Under the pieces are notes generated by a model. The model ran no database searches, was not told where the DNA came from, and was given only the letters and a program-made list of their open reading frames with translations. Position numbers and translations under genes: made by a program. Below are positions 37,136-63,432 of a stretch of DNA of 64,000 nucleotides, in pieces. Origin of the DNA: Blastocystis sp. Blastoise (lineage: Eukaryota > Sar > Bigyra > Opalinata > Blastocystidae); NCBI GenBank assembly GCA_039096225.1, contig JBBPEB010000009.1:1081001-1145000 (forward strand), given 5' to 3'. The stretch's first letter is position 1. Every line of letters begins with the position of its first letter.

Positions 37136-38506
37136 ATGTTTAGAAAGTTTGTTTTTCTTGTTTGTGTTTGTTCTCTCTTGGTAGCTTCCATTAAACCTGA
37201 TGATAGTTATAATTATGAAGCAAAATATCAACATTTTCGCAAAGAGAGATTAGCTTATAATTCAGAAGATGTTTCGTCTAGTTCTTTGATTCGTCCCTCT
37301 CAATTTGGTGCTGACCCGACTGGTATTGAAGACAGTTCTGATGCATTTGACAAAGCTATGGCTGAGTTAGTGTCTAGATGCAAGGGTCATGTTATGGCTG
37401 ATGATATCATGGATTGTGGAAGTGCTACAATTGATTTAGAAGGTGGACAATATTTAATTAGTAGATCAATTGTTTTCCCTCAAATGATTGGAAATTTTAA
37501 GATGACTGGAGGTACTATTCGTGCTACTAGTGATTTTAATCAAAATGATTTTCTTATTGTTGTTGGTAAGAAAGAATGTGATAACAATCAACATAGTTGT
37601 AATGAGTTTATATCTTTTAGTTATATCGATTTCGATTGTAACTTAGCTGCTGCTGGTGCTCTATTTATTGGTGCTACTATGGGTGCAAATGTTGGTCCTT
37701 TTAATTTCTTTATTCATTTTATGAAAAATGCTATTCAGATTGAAAATGGTCATGAAACTATGATTCATCAAAGTTGGTTTGGTCAATATTATTATTCTAA
37801 AGATGCTTCTCAAGTTTCTTTTACTGCTACAGGTGTATTAATTAATAGCCATGATCATTATATTCATGATAGTATTTTCTTCCATATGAAAATTGGTGTA
37901 CAAATAAATGGTTCTTCAAATATATTACGTGGAGTTCATACTTGGGGATGTACTTATGGTGTTGTTTTAAATGGTATATTTAACCGTTTAGAAAATTGTT
38001 TTATGGATTATACAAAATTATTAATTCAAAATTTTAATATGAATATATTAAGAGATACTTGCTTTTTATTTGCTAATATTATAGCTAAACCTATAGGAAA
38101 ACAAGAAGTTAATGGTTTTCATATTGAAAATAGTATATATGGAAGACCAGGTAATATGGAAGCTATTCAAATTGATCTTTCTGAAGGATCTTTTGAAAAG
38201 ATACAAGATACTGTTATTAATGGTCAATTCTCTTATATAGCTAATTATACTATGAAATTAACTCAAGTTACTCGTTCATTACATTTAGAAAATTCTACTG
38301 AATATACTATTGATTTTGAACCTTATTTATTCTTTAAACGTATTGTCTCTATTCAATATGCTGTTATTAGTGAAGATAAGAAATTTACACGTCATTTCGC
38401 TCTTGCTCCTGAAGGTACTAAAGTAACTGTCTTATTTGAAGAGCCTGTGACTGCTACAGTTACTATCTCTGTTGATGAAAGCAACTATTATTATCAAATA
38501 AACTAA
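37136..38506 (+). CDS. Secreted QRT3-like / pectate-lyase-3 superfamily beta-helix protein, 456 aa
   Basis: An uninterrupted frame with signal peptide MFRKFVFLVCVCSLLVAS. RPSQFGADPTGIEDSSDAFDKAM (about residues 53-75) is the FGADPTG entry motif of the Pectate_lyase_3 fold. YLISRSIVFPQMIGNFKMTGGTIRATSDF, FDCNLAAAGALFI, IQIENGHETMIHQSWFGQYYYS, VLINSHDHYIHDSIFFHMKIGVQ and a C-terminal LFEEPVTATVTISVDES block parallel plant QUARTET3, a polygalacturonase-type enzyme of pollen tetrad separation. QRT3-like proteins form a right-handed parallel beta-helix. The acid catalytic residues of classical GH28 are not obvious here, so substrate and activity are open. No introns and cleaner codon use than neighbours suggest either strong expression or later acquisition. 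Confidence 0.8.
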   Translation: MFRKFVFLVCVCSLLVASIKPDDSYNYEAKYQHFRKERLAYNSEDVSSSSLIRPSQFGADPTGIEDSSDAFDKAMAELVSRCKGHVMADDIMDCGSATIDLEGGQYLISRSIVFPQMIGNFKMTGGTIRATSDFNQNDFLIVVGKKECDNNQHSCNEFISFSYIDFDCNLAAAGALFIGATMGANVGPFNFFIHFMKNAIQIENGHETMIHQSWFGQYYYSKDASQVSFTATGVLINSHDHYIHDSIFFHMKIGVQINGSSNILRGVHTWGCTYGVVLNGIFNRLENCFMDYTKLLIQNFNMNILRDTCFLFANIIAKPIGKQEVNGFHIENSIYGRPGNMEAIQIDLSEGSFEKIQDTVINGQFSYIANYTMKLTQVTRSLHLENSTEYTIDFEPYLFFKRIVSIQYAVISEDKKFTRHFALAPEGTKVTVLFEEPVTATVTISVDESNYYYQIN

Positions 38507-38696
38507 TCAATTTTTATGTTACTCTCCTTATATAATTTTTGTTTAATTATTCTTTTTTTTTTTGTTTTATTTGACAACAATCATTACTAATCATTGTGAA
38601 GAAATAGTGAAAAAATAGTTATAGAAGACAATAATAAATATCAGCGTTTTATAAAATATATATATAAATAAAAAAAGAAAAAAATTAAAAAACAAA

Positions 38697-38768
38697 CTCC
38701 GTGGCGGGGAATTGAACCCCGGTCATCCGCGTGACAGGCGGAGATACTAGCCACTATACTACCACGGA
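38697..38768 (-). tRNA. tRNA-Asp (anticodon GTC), copy 1
   Basis: 72 nt: acceptor stem TCCGTGG with CCACGGA, D arm GTATAGTGGCTAGTATC, anticodon stem-loop CCGCCTGTCACGCGG with anticodon GTC, T arm GGGGTTCAATTCCCC. A T-rich stretch follows, typical of RNA polymerase III termination. Identical in sequence to the other five copies. Confidence 0.97.
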
Positions 38769-39103
38769 ACACATTTATTTTTATTTATCTATCTATATCA
38801 AATCCATTTTCATATTTTTAATTTTGATTCTTATTTATATTTATTATTTTTTTATTTTTTTATATCATATGATATCATACATTAAATGTACTAGAATATG
38901 ATACCAAGCCCAACATATAGTGTGATATTCTTATTGATTTTAACGTAAATATCAAAATATGTGTATAACGAAAAAAATGATTTTTTTTGACGAGATTTAT
39001 AGAACTAGTTTCACAGTACTCACTATATCATGATTTCAAAGAAAAAAATTACAACATATATGAATATAACTAATGAAAAAATATATATAAATTAAAAATG
39101 AAA

Positions 39104-39175
39104 CTCCGTGGCGGGGAATTGAACCCCGGTCATCCGCGTGACAGGCGGAGATACTAGCCACTATACTACCACGGA
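39104..39175 (-). tRNA. tRNA-Asp (anticodon GTC), copy 2
   Basis: Same 72-nt sequence as copy 1. The 5' flank TGTG directly precedes the gene and the 3' flank begins TTTCATTTTTAAT. Confidence 0.97.
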
Positions 39176-39549
39176 ACACATTTTTGGAAAATATCCATTG
39201 TATTTGAGAAACCATTAACCAGTTTCTTAATACCTAGTCCAAAAAGTAATTTCCTAATAATCTAAATAAGCATAAATTAGATATATGAATGGTGATGTTT
39301 TTCGTTGATGCTTAGTTATTTAATATTTAAATCTTATAGGATATAAATTATGGAATAAAAATAGTGACAATAATATACATTTTAATAATAATTTACTCCA
39401 AAAAACATTGTTTGACTTATATATAAAAATAGATCATCGAATAACACTTTATATAGACGCTAATAATTATATACTCTTAGGATCAATTGTAAAATATGAA
39501 TCACTATTAGAAGTTCTTCAGTTAAGCAAACTATTTTCCCAAACTGTGT

Positions 39550-39621
39550 TCCGTGGTAGTATAGTGGCTAGTATCTCCGCCTGTCACGCGGATGACCGGG
39601 GTTCAATTCCCCGCCACGGAG
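39550..39621 (+). tRNA. tRNA-Asp (anticodon GTC), copy 3
   Basis: Same 72-nt sequence on the + strand, preceded by CTGTGT and followed by TTTATTTTTAC. An open frame running through it (39408-39641) is spurious. Confidence 0.97.
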
Positions 39622-39961
39622 TTTATTTTTACTATTTTTAGTTTTTCTAATAACATTTTTGAAAATTCCAATTTTATTCTTTTTATCATGAAATATGGAT
39701 TACTGATAAAACTATCTCATATTTTAATATATGATTATATGTATATTTTGGATATTATAGTTACAGACAAGATAGTCTAAGTTCTGTACCTATTCTTAAA
39801 AACATAACAATATACAGTCAGTTTTTGTTTTTGACATAATTTGCTCACAACAAAATATTAATATATCATATGATATAAAAAAATAATAAATATAAATAAG
39901 AATCGAAATAAAAAATGTGAAAATAGATTTGATATAGATAGATAAATAAAAATAAATGTGT

Positions 39962-40033
39962 TCCGTGGTAGTATAGTGGCTAGTATCTCCGCCTGTCACG
40001 CGGATGACCGGGGTTCAATTCCCCGCCACGGAG
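39962..40033 (+). tRNA. tRNA-Asp (anticodon GTC), copy 4
   Basis: Same 72-nt sequence, lying in the inverted duplication with copy 1. Followed by TTTGTTTTTTA. Confidence 0.97.
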
Positions 40034-41263
40034 TTTGTTTTTTATTTTTTCTTTTTTATTATTATTTTCACTTTTTCTTATCTATTAATTTTTATAATTT
40101 TCTCTATGTTGTTTTCTGATTTCTCTAAAATCGATTGATATTTCTTTTAAATTCCTACATAATCAAAATTATTTTCATAGCATTTTTCTTTTGCTAAGAA
40201 TAGAAAATGACTATGTTGTATAGTAAAAAAACTTTCAACGACCTATCCACATTATGCGAAAAGCACTCCAAAAAACAGCATATTGTAACACTTCATATTA
40301 TAACATATATATAACTTTCTACTATATAGCTCACAAAAATATAGCTTATATGATCAAATTATTGATAGCAAAATATGAAAAACCAGTATTCAAATGGAGT
40401 CTAGAATGCTTTAATTTCTATTTAATACTTAAGTTTAGCTGATAGTATCTAGAGCAATCATTTATAATAAATATTCTGATATAAAGTATTTAAAGAATGA
40501 AAGAAAACCAGAAGATACCTTGAATAATACATAAATCAAATACTTTTCTTGATATAGTATATAATATGAAGGTATTTTTCATATTAATTTAATATAATCA
40601 TGTAATCCATTTATTCTGCTTAAATATAATCGTTATTCAACTATTTTTATACATTCCTTTTCCAATTATTTTCTTAGCAAATGACTAAAAGGCATGAGTT
40701 GTATAAAATCTACTTATATATTAATTTCTTCATTCTTACGAGGAGTAATCTGGCTACAGAAGAAAGAAATATTTACTGTATACAAATAAATATTTTTTCA
40801 ATAACAGGAGAAATCACTACTTTGCAGCTATTTTGATCTCTTATTTCGTATTTACATAATTATAAGCTCAAAAATAGTTGAATAAATTACGAACATTTAC
40901 TAAATAATTAAAAAAAATAAAAAATAATATGTACTCTTGAGTATTTTCAATGTTTTAAATGTATACAAAAAGCATAGACAAGAAAATGAAAACTAATGAA
41001 ATAATAATAACCAATAATATACGTGATATACAAAAAGTAACACTGTAATAAGTTAACACATAACATCAAGATCATAAAAAATATTTAAAATACATTATTA
41101 AAAATGATAAGCACAAACAAGTCAAAAAAAAATATAAAATGAATTATGATAAAAAATGTATTATATGAAATTCATTCAATTTTTTGATTAACGTTTTTTT
41201 ATTACTTTTTTAATATATTTTTGTGTTATTTTCATATAACAAAGATTTTATCAAATTACAGGT
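40034..41263. other. Gene-free AT-rich spacer inside the tRNA-Asp cluster
   Basis: About 1.2 kb without a credible frame or RNA gene. Short frames such as 40254-40442 have no protein character. Confidence 0.5.
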
Positions 41264-41335
41264 TCCGTGGTAGTATAGTGGCTAGTATCTCCGCCTGTCA
41301 CGCGGATGACCGGGGTTCAATTCCCCGCCACGGAG
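41264..41335 (+). tRNA. tRNA-Asp (anticodon GTC), copy 5
   Basis: Same 72-nt sequence, preceded by TTACAGGT and followed by TTTATTTTTATT. Its immediate 5' flank (ACAGGT) is shared with copy 6 rather than with copies 1-4. Confidence 0.97.
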
Positions 41336-41648
41336 TTTATTTTTATTATTTTGTGTTAAGACTAATTGTTATTTGTTTTTGTCAGTTATAATCGATGAGA
41401 AACATTTTACTGTTGTACTTCGTTCATGAGAAAAAAAGATGAGACGCAGAATTCGTTTAAGTTGTATTTATGAAAAACAAGAACAAACAATTTATTTAAT
41501 TCAATATTTGATAATTCTATTTCATTTGAATAAGTAATGAAAGTGACGTAGTTTTATAATGTGAATAATATAATTATATTCAACACTTAATGTACAATAA
41601 CAATCATGAAACAACAATTCAAAGAATTAAAAAATAACTAAAAATAAA

Positions 41649-41720
41649 CTCCGTGGCGGGGAATTGAACCCCGGTCATCCGCGTGACAGGCGGAGATACT
41701 AGCCACTATACTACCACGGA
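41649..41720 (-). tRNA. tRNA-Asp (anticodon GTC), copy 6
   Basis: Same 72-nt sequence on the minus strand, preceded in its own orientation by TCACAGGT. With copy 5 it forms a convergent pair about 310 bp apart. Confidence 0.97.
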
Positions 41721-42232
41721 ACCTGTGAATAAATTTTTACTATCATATATAATTACATATATCTATTGTTCAATTATTCTTTTATTTATAGGTATTTAAC
41801 GCTTATATATTAATTCATATATATGTCAGATAATCTCAATTCGAAATTAGAGGAAAAGATTAAAATTACTTTAGACCAAAAAAATAATTACAATTTTACC
41901 ATTGCCAGCATTCAAGAACATGACATAAACACATTTAAATTCTAAAAAAAAATACTCTATTATCATTTCCAAACAAGAAATGTAAAAACATTTAAAAAAA
42001 AACACAGTTTAAAACTAAGGTTTAAAAAAATCTGATTTAAAAAATTCCATAAATAAAAAGATTATTTTATAGCAGAAACAAAGAATATTTATAAATCTGT
42101 TTTTTTAAAAATCTTTGGCTATTCTCTATTTATCAATTTATCAGAACCTTACACGTTTTCAATATTAACTTAACATAGAATAAACTAAAGAAATAAAATA
42201 CTAAATAAATTCTAAAGAAGTCATTTCTTGAA
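41721..42232. other. Intergenic, upstream of the deubiquitinase gene
   Basis: About 510 bp with A-rich runs near 41940-42040 and no frame. It presumably holds the promoter of the downstream gene. Confidence 0.5.
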
Positions 42233-51675
<9,443 letters not shown>

Positions 51676-53716
51676 ATATATCATTAATAAGAGTATTTAA
51701 ATTATATTCTTATGTATTTAAAAAAATAATAAATATTTAAGTTATATTTACTGTATTATAAATGTATATTTTTTTGTGATTATTTATAGTTGTTATTTTT
51801 TGTTATTTTATTAGTTATTATTCGAAAATTATTGTTTAATAATTGTATGCTATATTTTTTTGTACAAAATCATTAATATTTTGTTTAGTCGTGTGTATTA
51901 GTAATAAAACTATTATTTCTTATGTCATAAATTAAATCTTGAGATTGTTTTTAACATAATAATATATATAGATACTATTATCATAGTTATCTATAATAGT
52001 ATTTAAATTATAATAGTATACATTAATTATTCATGATATAAAACAATTTCTAGTTTTTTTTTCATATATATAGCGAGAGAGAAAGTTGAATATAAAACAA
52101 ATATAATGTTAAAATATTATTAGAGTTATATCTAGTAGAATTGTAAGTAGGTTTTATAATATTATATGTTGCTACTTCTTCGAATTACTAATATATATAT
52201 ACATAATAAATACTAGTGTTATTAATCATATATACTTATGATATTCTTAATGATTTTATATAATAATATATATGTATATTATTTATATATAAATAGCTGA
52301 TACAAATGAAGAATGTAATTTATATGAATCATTATTAAAAGAATATCAAATGAAATTAAATTTTCATATTCAATTTTATGTAACATTTTATAAAAATGAA
52401 ATAAAAGCTTAGAAAATAATATATTTATTGGATAAATATATATATATATATATGTTTTTTTTGTTTTTCTAATACCACTAATATATATAGTTTTGATTTT
52501 TTGTTTGATAATTATATGCATTTATATAAATATTGTTTTTATGTAGTTTGTTTTGTTTGAATTATATATATAATAATAATTAAAAGAGTATGCATACATA
52601 TATATAATTATCAATGAGAAATCTAATTTAAATAGTTCTATGAATAGATTTATTAAATATTGCATATATACGTTGAATTTCAATCATCAAAATAGTAATT
52701 TTTAGTAAGAAGCAAATAATATAATAAATCTTTTTGAGCTATTAATCCAATTTATATATCATATTATTAATATTATATATCTTTTTAAATATTTGTATTT
52801 AAATTACACTTATATTTATTGTTTTTCAATTTGAATAATATAATGGAATGAGTACTCTTGGCTAACATTCTTTTTATAATAATCATATATTCATTTTTTG
52901 TTTTCATTCAAATAATATAAATAAAGTTAATGGAATAATAATAATTTATATCATATCACTATCAATCAAAACATGATATTCAAGAAATGCAATATATATA
53001 TATATATATCAAAAATATCTCTTCAATATAAGGAATAAGTATCCATATAATCATCAAAAAATGAATAACTTTTTCTGTGTTAGAAAGAAGCATATATACA
53101 GAATAACTTTTATAGTTATAATTATTAGAGTACATAATAATATTATGAAATACTAGTTGAGGATATCTCTTAACGAATTCCACAGAAACACATGATTGTG
53201 CCTGACCTTGAAATGAAACAAATCTCAAAATAGAATAACGTATTTTCTTTCATATTCAATACAATCACTATCATATAACACTTTTGCATTTTCTGATGTG
53301 ATTGATTAAACTAGATACACACAAAGAGCACATAATTAATTCCAATGAAGAACTATTTTTGATATATTATAAATATCCTTGCAATGTTTATATTGCTAAT
53401 CTTAGTAAAATATATATTTTAATCATTTACAAATTATAAAAGAATTGAAATTCAGAGACTTAAATTTGTCAATATCGGCTTTTATTCATGAATATTTTCG
53501 TTTTCTCACGGAAATTTTCCATTGTTCAGTTAAAAAAAAAAGAATAAAAACTAGCTTTTTGATTCTTTCTGTTATTCTGTAGTTATTTAAAACCTCGTAA
53601 AAATTATGTGTCTCTTATTTTTTATATAAATCTTAAATTAGAATATAAGTATAGCCATATTTTATGTATTAAAACATAAGTTAATAGTCTACTTATATGT
53701 TTTTATAGTCTTAAAT
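51676..53716. other. Long AT-rich intergenic region
   Basis: About 2 kb between the deubiquitinase and the first BTB-like gene. No RNA gene is seen. It contains the degenerate BTB-like fragment annotated separately (52980-53228, minus). The 53450-53716 part is presumably the promoter of the next gene. Confidence 0.5.
52980..53228 (-). pseudogene. Relic of the N-terminal BTB/T1-like domain of the neighbouring gene family
   Basis: An 82-codon frame beginning MRFVSFQGQAQSCVSVEFVKRYPQLVFHNIIMYSNNYN. It lines up with the start of the two complete family members (F-x-F-Q-D, a V-P-x-x-x-L position, K-x-Y-P, E-N-Y, then Y-Y-I-D-S-x-x-L-S). Downstream modules are absent and the end drifts into low-complexity Ile/Tyr. 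It is divergently oriented, 489 bp from the first intact member. I read it as a truncated copy. The resemblance is by eye and modest, so a short separate gene is possible. Confidence 0.4.
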
Positions 53717-55208
53717 ATGTCTGAAAAGTTGGACGAAAATGATTTCATTCAAAATGAGCAAGATAATGAGAAGCCATTAAGTTCCACCAATAATGATACA
53801 TCAAATATAGATTTTATCTTTCAAGATGAAAAGAAAATAGGTATTCCATTGTGGTTTTTGAAGAATTATCCAAATTCTATGATGTCTAAAACATATGAAA
53901 GTCCTGAAAATTATTTAGAAGACGAAAATGCTTACTATATTGATTCTCCGTCACTATCTATTGATAAATTAGTGGAAGTCATATGTAATTCTGCTTCATT
54001 TGATTTTTTCTCGCTGAATGAACTTTATGATTTATATAAAAATGTACAACATTTTCTCAGGCTTGATTATGTGGAGTTAAAGGCAAGAATCGAAGCTGTT
54101 TTTATGGAATCATTTAAGACATTTATCACGAAAAATGGTTGCGAACTCCATACAGGCTTCAATACAAATGAAGATGAAAATGATGTAATTTTAAATAGTT
54201 TTACAAAAAGCTTATATATGGTTATATATAGTAAGTTATAAAATATTTTTTGTTTATTATTATATAGATGTTTTTACTGAACAAAGAAATAAGTTATTTT
54301 TGCAATATTCATGCTTATTTGAATATTTTCATGTTACACAAGTTGCTTTAAAATGTATATTATTATGATTCATTTTTATTTTTGACGTAGATGAGTTTGA
54401 TGATAGAATTCCTTATGAATATATATATCCCTCTAATTTACATGAATTATTCCCCAAAATAGAGCATTATGATATATACAGTATATTCTATTTATTTATA
54501 TCTATGTATATAATTTATATAGTTTCTTATTATCCATTAAAGAAATATATACGAGTAAAACCAACAGATATTCATTATATGCCATTATATAAGGAATATA
54601 AACGTGAATATTATGAAAAGTATTATCCTTTTTCTTATAAGAGATATTTATATGAACATCCAGATGTAGTTACTAATATGTTAATCGGTAATGAAATTTA
54701 TTCATATTATCCTAAGAATGAGCAGTATATTGAGGCTATTAAAAAAGAAGTACAAACAGTTCATTTTGAAATTATAGATATAGATATTGATGAAGAAATA
54801 AGAAACGAAAAAGAAGAAGAGAAACCTGATTTATATATAGAAAATCTATTTGATTATTCCAATGAATGTTTTAATGAAAAACTAATGGAGAAAGTGAAGC
54901 ATTTTTTTTCTTCTTATGGTTATGAAGAACAAATAATATATCACTTTTCATATATCGATGATAATGGAAGTATATATAAATAATATAAATAATAATAATA
55001 ATATAAAGAATATTTTTATTTATAGCAATTGATACACAACACCCAATATTAAAGTATATATCATTTCTTCCTAGTAATAGATTATATTATTGGGTTACTA
55101 TTAATAGAAACACTATATATCTAGCATAGATAATATAAGTTTCAATGATAAAATATCATATATTTCAAATTTTCCGATATGTAGGCAACTGAAATATTTT
55201 ACTATACA

Positions 55209-55269
<61 letters not shown>

Positions 55270-57626
55270 TGATTCAATAGAACATTTGTTACAAATCAAT
55301 ATACCTCCTTTTTTACAATTATTAAAAGATTCTATATATTCTTCTTTAGAACTTTTTGATTTTTATCAATGTATATATATATATAAATTATATAATGATT
55401 AATATATATAGTTATTGATGGATATATGTATCCCGAATATATACAATTATTTAAAGATATTATTACTACTCATGTATTTCCTAATGTAACTACATTAAAA
55501 ATGGATAGTATTTATATATATTGCTATTCTAAATATATATGTATCTAGTTAGGATATGTTTGGATTTTGATAAGAATTACATAAAACATATTTTATCCTT
55601 ATTTACAAGAGATCGTTTTCCCAAGTTACATATTTATGATTTTGAATATTATAAAGCTGATGATAATACTGCTTTAACATTTATTCAGATGGATATCCTT
55701 GTACCTATTTCTTTATTAAACCTAATGGACACAATCAAATCAACAAATGATGATAGCTTCGTTGGAATGTTTCTTCAAAATAAAAATGTATTAAATAATC
55801 TTTTAATAACAAAGAAACAATATAATTTCAATATTATAGGTAATACATTTTATAATATTTGGCATATATATATATATAGTTGATATATGGAATTATGATT
55901 ATTTTCAAACATGGAAACAATTATATAATAATGGCTTATTCGCAATTGAAAATGTTTACTATAGTTGTATATATATATAATGATATATATACTATGTCTT
56001 ATTGAAATATTATTATTATATATATAGTTTATTTAATGAGTTTTAATGATACTGATAATTTACTTACTGAATTAAGTGAATATCAATTCAAATCACTAAC
56101 AATATGTATTTATTTATTGATCTTTATTCTTTTAATTTATATTTGTATTCATTTCATATAATTGTATTATAGGTACAGACACTTCTTCATATGAAATATT
56201 ACATAATATGGAAAGTGATTATAAGAATATGAATTTCAATGAATGCCGAAAACTTATGTTACTATGTATTTAATTAAAAATTCTCTGTTTTGTGATACAA
56301 TTTTCTGTTAATTCTTTTTATAGTTAACTTCTATGATTGTCCAAATGACGGTATTTTTGAATTTCTAAGCGAATACTTAATTTTTTTATGTAATGGAAAT
56401 TATCAGAATATTACATCATTATTAATTTGTATATTTTTCTAAATAAAATAATATAAAAATTCTTTTTTTTAATGATAAAAGAATTCAATATTAATAAATA
56501 ACATATTATATAGATATAAACATTTCATATTTTTTTAAGGTAAGACTAGAGCAAATGACTAATATAGAAATTTCAAAAATAAAGGATTTATTATTTCTTT
56601 TCTTCTCTTTATTTTCTAATTCCATAAAAGAACTACATTTGAATAGTATGTATATATTTAAAAAGATTCCTTCATTTTGTTATTATATGAATAAATAATT
56701 TATAGGTATGTTCTTAGATAGTAATTTCTTTTATTCAGATCAATGTATGAAATTATCTTTATGGTCAAATGTTCAATCTATATCAATAAATTTTAGTATA
56801 TTGTTACTACTAACTTTATTATTATATGTATATTATAAAGATTATCAAGAAGTAAATAGTGTATTAAATAACTTGATAAATATAATTAAAACGAATCAAC
56901 TCACTAAATTGAAATCCCTAAAATTTTGTAATTTAGGTATTTTATTAGAATTATATACTTTATATACATTTAAATCTAGATATTGAATTATCAAGTTTAC
57001 TTAAGTTTATTGAGTCATTCAGACCAGATTCTTCTATTTCTTATCCATCTCTTGATGAATTTATTATTAGTATATTATATAAAATCTATTAAAAATATTA
57101 GTTTTATTTCATTACTAATAATTTCTATATCTAGATAACAAAACATGTATCAATGTTTTTGAATATTTTCCGAATTGTTCATTTTATTGGCATAAGCCTA
57201 TTAATGCTATTATTATGAATGACTACTTTAATTGTGATGATGATACATATTATGAATATATATATAATCAACTACAACAAGATTATTGTAAAAATATTAT
57301 TAGCATCAAATTAAGTATCTATATATTTAATATAATAATAATTATATATTTCTAGGTCTAAAAAGAAATTCATATTTATCAAAAATAATTAATTTAATAC
57401 TAAATGGTCATTTTTTATATTTGAAATATCTTTATTTCACTTTTTACGGTATATATATATATTTATAAAAAACAATATTATTAACATTATATATATAGAT
57501 TACTATAGTTATGACTATACAAAGTATTCTTTGTTGATTAATTATTGTATAAATAAAAATGATCATGATTTTATTATAGAATTTGATAATAATTTTAGAA
57601 CTGTTTTTGATGTTAATGAACTTTAA
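53717..57626 (+). CDS. Uncharacterised protein: N-terminal BTB/T1-like domain plus a chain of exon-encoded LRR-like modules
   Basis: Exon 1 (53717-54230) has a disordered start and then a BTB/T1-like domain: FIFQDEKKIGIPLWFLKNYPNSMM, then NAYYIDSPSLSIDKLVEVI. About fifteen small exons follow. Every junction I could place is phase 1, with exons ending in an L-x-L-type strand just before GTATAT. Module starts include EFDDRIPYEYIYPSNLHELFPKIEHYDIY, SYYPLKKYIRVKPTDIHYMPLYKEY, IEHLLQINIPPFLQLLKDSI, YPEYIQLFKDIITTHVFPNVTTLKM and RDRFPKLHIYDFEYY. F-P-x-L-x-x-L-x-I segments suggest RNI/leucine-rich-repeat folding. No stop or frame break was seen before FDVNEL with TAA at 57624-57626. BTB domains often dimerise or bind cullin-3, so an E3 adaptor role is a guess only. 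Confidence 0.6.
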
Positions 57627-58910
57627 ATTTATTATGATTCTTTTTTTATTATATATATATTATAGTTAATATAATCAATTTATATAAAAAAATATATATA
57701 TAATTATTAATTCTCTTTTTGAATTATACTTTCTTTTATATTCATTTTAGTTTGGTGACTATAATTAAAAAATGATTAATATATTTGAATATTTAAAGTA
57801 ATTAAATTACTATGTTCATTATATATTTCAATATAAGCAATTCTTTTATATTATAAAAGAATATTTAAAAAAATATAAATAGCTTTTTAAAAAAGAAGTC
57901 AATTATACTTTGCTACTATTCTGTTTGGTACGACTTGAATAATTGTTTCCAAAGCATAACAAAATGATGATTTGCATACAATTCTTTATTTTTATCAAAT
58001 AAAGTATCAAATTAAATAATAAATATCAAAATAGTATATGAAAAGAAAGATATGTTTCATTCTACAGAATTTATTCAATTATGCTTTTATATATCTATTC
58101 ATGGATATATTTAGATAATAATTATCGTATCTACTCATATATATTCATGATTTTTTAAAGTGAATATTATTATAAGTATTAATACTGTCTTACACAACTG
58201 TATAGAGTTTTTTTTACTGTTATTCTACTCCTTCTTTTTATTATTTTATTATTTTACTCATTTCAAATGGTTGATTTCTTCAATAAAGACATTTTAGTTA
58301 TAATAAAGGAATTGACGAATAAAAATGTTTCATTAATTTTATGAAGATCCTTTGCAATTAAACATCAAATATTTTTTTTTGGTAACTGGTGATTCTCTTA
58401 TTATTCAAGATAATTGATTACTTTTGTATTGTGTATATCATCAATTCAAAACAATTATTGTTTAAAGAAGTATAATGTTCTTTCTTTTGTTTCAAAATTA
58501 TGTTACTGACAATATTTTAAACATTACTTCAGGTTACAAAAATTGTGGTAAGGGAAATATATATATGAAATACATTTTGGAAAGTGTATTTAATGACAAT
58601 TATCATAAGTGTATTTTCTTCATTATCATTTTTTTTCAATTTCTAAAATTTTTATTATTAATAACAAAAAAAGGAAAAAAACACTATAAAACTGTATACA
58701 GAACTGAGTAATAAATATAAAGAATATAATAGAATATTTTATTGCTTATTCATTAAGAAAAGAAAAGAGAAAACATTTATTAAAAAAATAAAACTTGTAA
58801 CTCTAAAGTTGTTTTATATTTCAATTATTGCCATTTATTTTGTATTTTCAATAAAATACAATATTCTCAATAATCATACATTATCTTTAGAAGCTTCATT
58901 TGCTTATGAA
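57627..58910. other. AT-rich spacer between the two BTB-like paralogues
   Basis: About 1.3 kb. An open frame at 58475-58711 has no resemblance to the family and ends in a hydrophobic, Lys-rich run. I do not accept it as a gene. The long frame entering the second paralogue from 58809 begins at a TTG, so the start is taken at the ATG 58911. Confidence 0.5.

Positions 58911-63432
<4,522 letters not shown>

Larger units (their letters stand above)
38697..40033. repeat. Inverted duplication around tRNA-Asp copies 1 and 4
   Basis: The arm 38697-38876 matches the reverse complement of 39863-40033. The match covers the 72-bp tRNA gene and about 100 bp of AT-rich 5' flank, including CACATTTATTTTTATTTATC and a terminal ATATCATATGATAT. 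There are only a handful of substitutions and one small insertion. About 990 bp separate the arms, with copies 2 and 3 in between, also inverted to each other. Confidence 0.85.

Noticed and set aside
39408-39641. A 77-residue frame running through tRNA-Asp copy 3
   Set aside because: It overlaps a perfect tRNA gene and has no protein character.
38697-41720. CRISPR-like array of repeated 72-bp units
   Set aside because: The units are tRNA-Asp genes in both orientations with irregular spacing in a eukaryotic genome.
58475-58711. A 78-residue frame between the BTB-like paralogues
   Set aside because: No similarity to the family and a low-complexity hydrophobic end. It looks like chance AT-rich coding.
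58809-58910. Extended N-terminus of the second BTB-like gene
   Set aside because: The frame starts at TTG. The paralogue begins at the equivalent of the ATG at 58911.
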